The notes below the pieces were generated by a model. That model saw only the letters and a program-made list of their open reading frames with translations. It ran no database searches and was not told the DNA's origin. From JAAFIP01 sp043728315 (GTDB lineage Bacteria > Pseudomonadota > Gammaproteobacteria > Burkholderiales > Burkholderiaceae_C): a DNA stretch of 5,116 bases. Both the position numbers and the translations under genes were made by a program. Below are positions 5,018-5,116 of the stretch, piece by piece (within the stretch, counting starts at the first letter, position 1; every line of letters begins with the position of its first letter). The stretch lies in contig JAYTMT010000309.1 in NCBI GenBank assembly GCA_043728315.1, forward strand, positions 1 to 5,116, written 5' to 3'.

Positions 5018-5116
5018 CCCCTTCGGGGTAGCTTGTTTTTTAGGGCACATGGGGGGAATCGGGCAAACTCGGGCTGCGCCCTCAAACAGCGCCCGATTCT
5101 GATCCCCCATGTGCCC
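5018..5116. repeat. second nested-hairpin element (element B), right side cut by window edge
   Basis: A mini-hairpin CCCC-TTC-GGGG (5018-5028) precedes the core, as CCCGC-TTC-GCGGG precedes it in element A. The outer stem GGGCACATGGGGG (5043-5055) pairs perfectly with CCCCCATGTGCCC (5104-5116). The inner stem GAATCGGGC (5056-5064) pairs perfectly with GCCCGATTC (5091-5099). The bulge TGAT (5100-5103) is on the right side as in A. The apical module (5066-5089) matches 2814-2837 at 23 of 24 bases; the difference lies in the triloop (TGC against TTC). Any outermost arms like those of A would extend past the window. Confidence 0.85.

Larger units (their letters stand above)
4826..5116. other. 291-base region upstream of pdxA
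   Basis: No credible gene is present. The region holds a weak candidate pdxA promoter (4834-4873), an imperfect tandem duplication (4893-4998) and the start of a second nested-hairpin element (5018-5116, reaching the window edge). A 71-codon minus-strand open frame crosses these repeats, but its sequence is explained by the tandem units and the hairpin, so it is not called as a gene. Confidence 0.7.

Noticed and set aside
4870..5085. 71-codon minus-strand open frame upstream of pdxA
   Set aside because: It is built from the tandem 53-base units and the arm of element B. There is no ribosome-binding site and no family resemblance.

Overview
The window looks like chromosomal DNA of a betaproteobacterium, most likely order Burkholderiales and probably family Comamonadaceae. 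The basis is moderately high GC, protein sequences that read like that group, and several short dispersed intergenic repeats of a kind I associate with those genomes. The family-level placement is from memory and could not be tested here. There are three protein genes and no RNA gene, CRISPR array or complete insertion sequence.

Layout: positions 1-2637 (+) are the 3' three quarters of dnaE, the catalytic alpha subunit of DNA polymerase III; its PHP domain lies upstream of the window. Positions 2638-3037 are a 400-base non-coding region between convergent genes. It holds a short dispersed repeat, a large 204-base inverted-repeat element (element A) and a roughly 50-base repeat (R1). Positions 3038-3733 (-) are pcp, pyroglutamyl-peptidase I. 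Positions 3734-3799 are a short spacer almost filled by a second copy of the roughly 50-base repeat (R2), which also looks like the pcp promoter. Positions 3800-4825 (-) are a pdxA-family dehydrogenase whose sequence recalls the PdxA2-type clade. Positions 4826-5116 are its upstream region, with a weak promoter, an imperfect 53-base tandem duplication and the left part of a second nested-hairpin element (element B) that runs to the window edge.

How the parts relate: dnaE is an ordinary replication gene. pdxA and pcp lie on the same strand 66 bases apart, but a repeat with promoter-like sequence separates them, so co-transcription is uncertain and I see no metabolic link between them. The most interesting material is intergenic. 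Elements A and B share a nearly identical 24-base apical module and a TGAT bulge at the same place on the 3' side. Their helix-forming stems have quite different sequences, yet both pair perfectly. That is compensatory change between copies, which suggests that the folded form (RNA or single-stranded DNA) is what is maintained.
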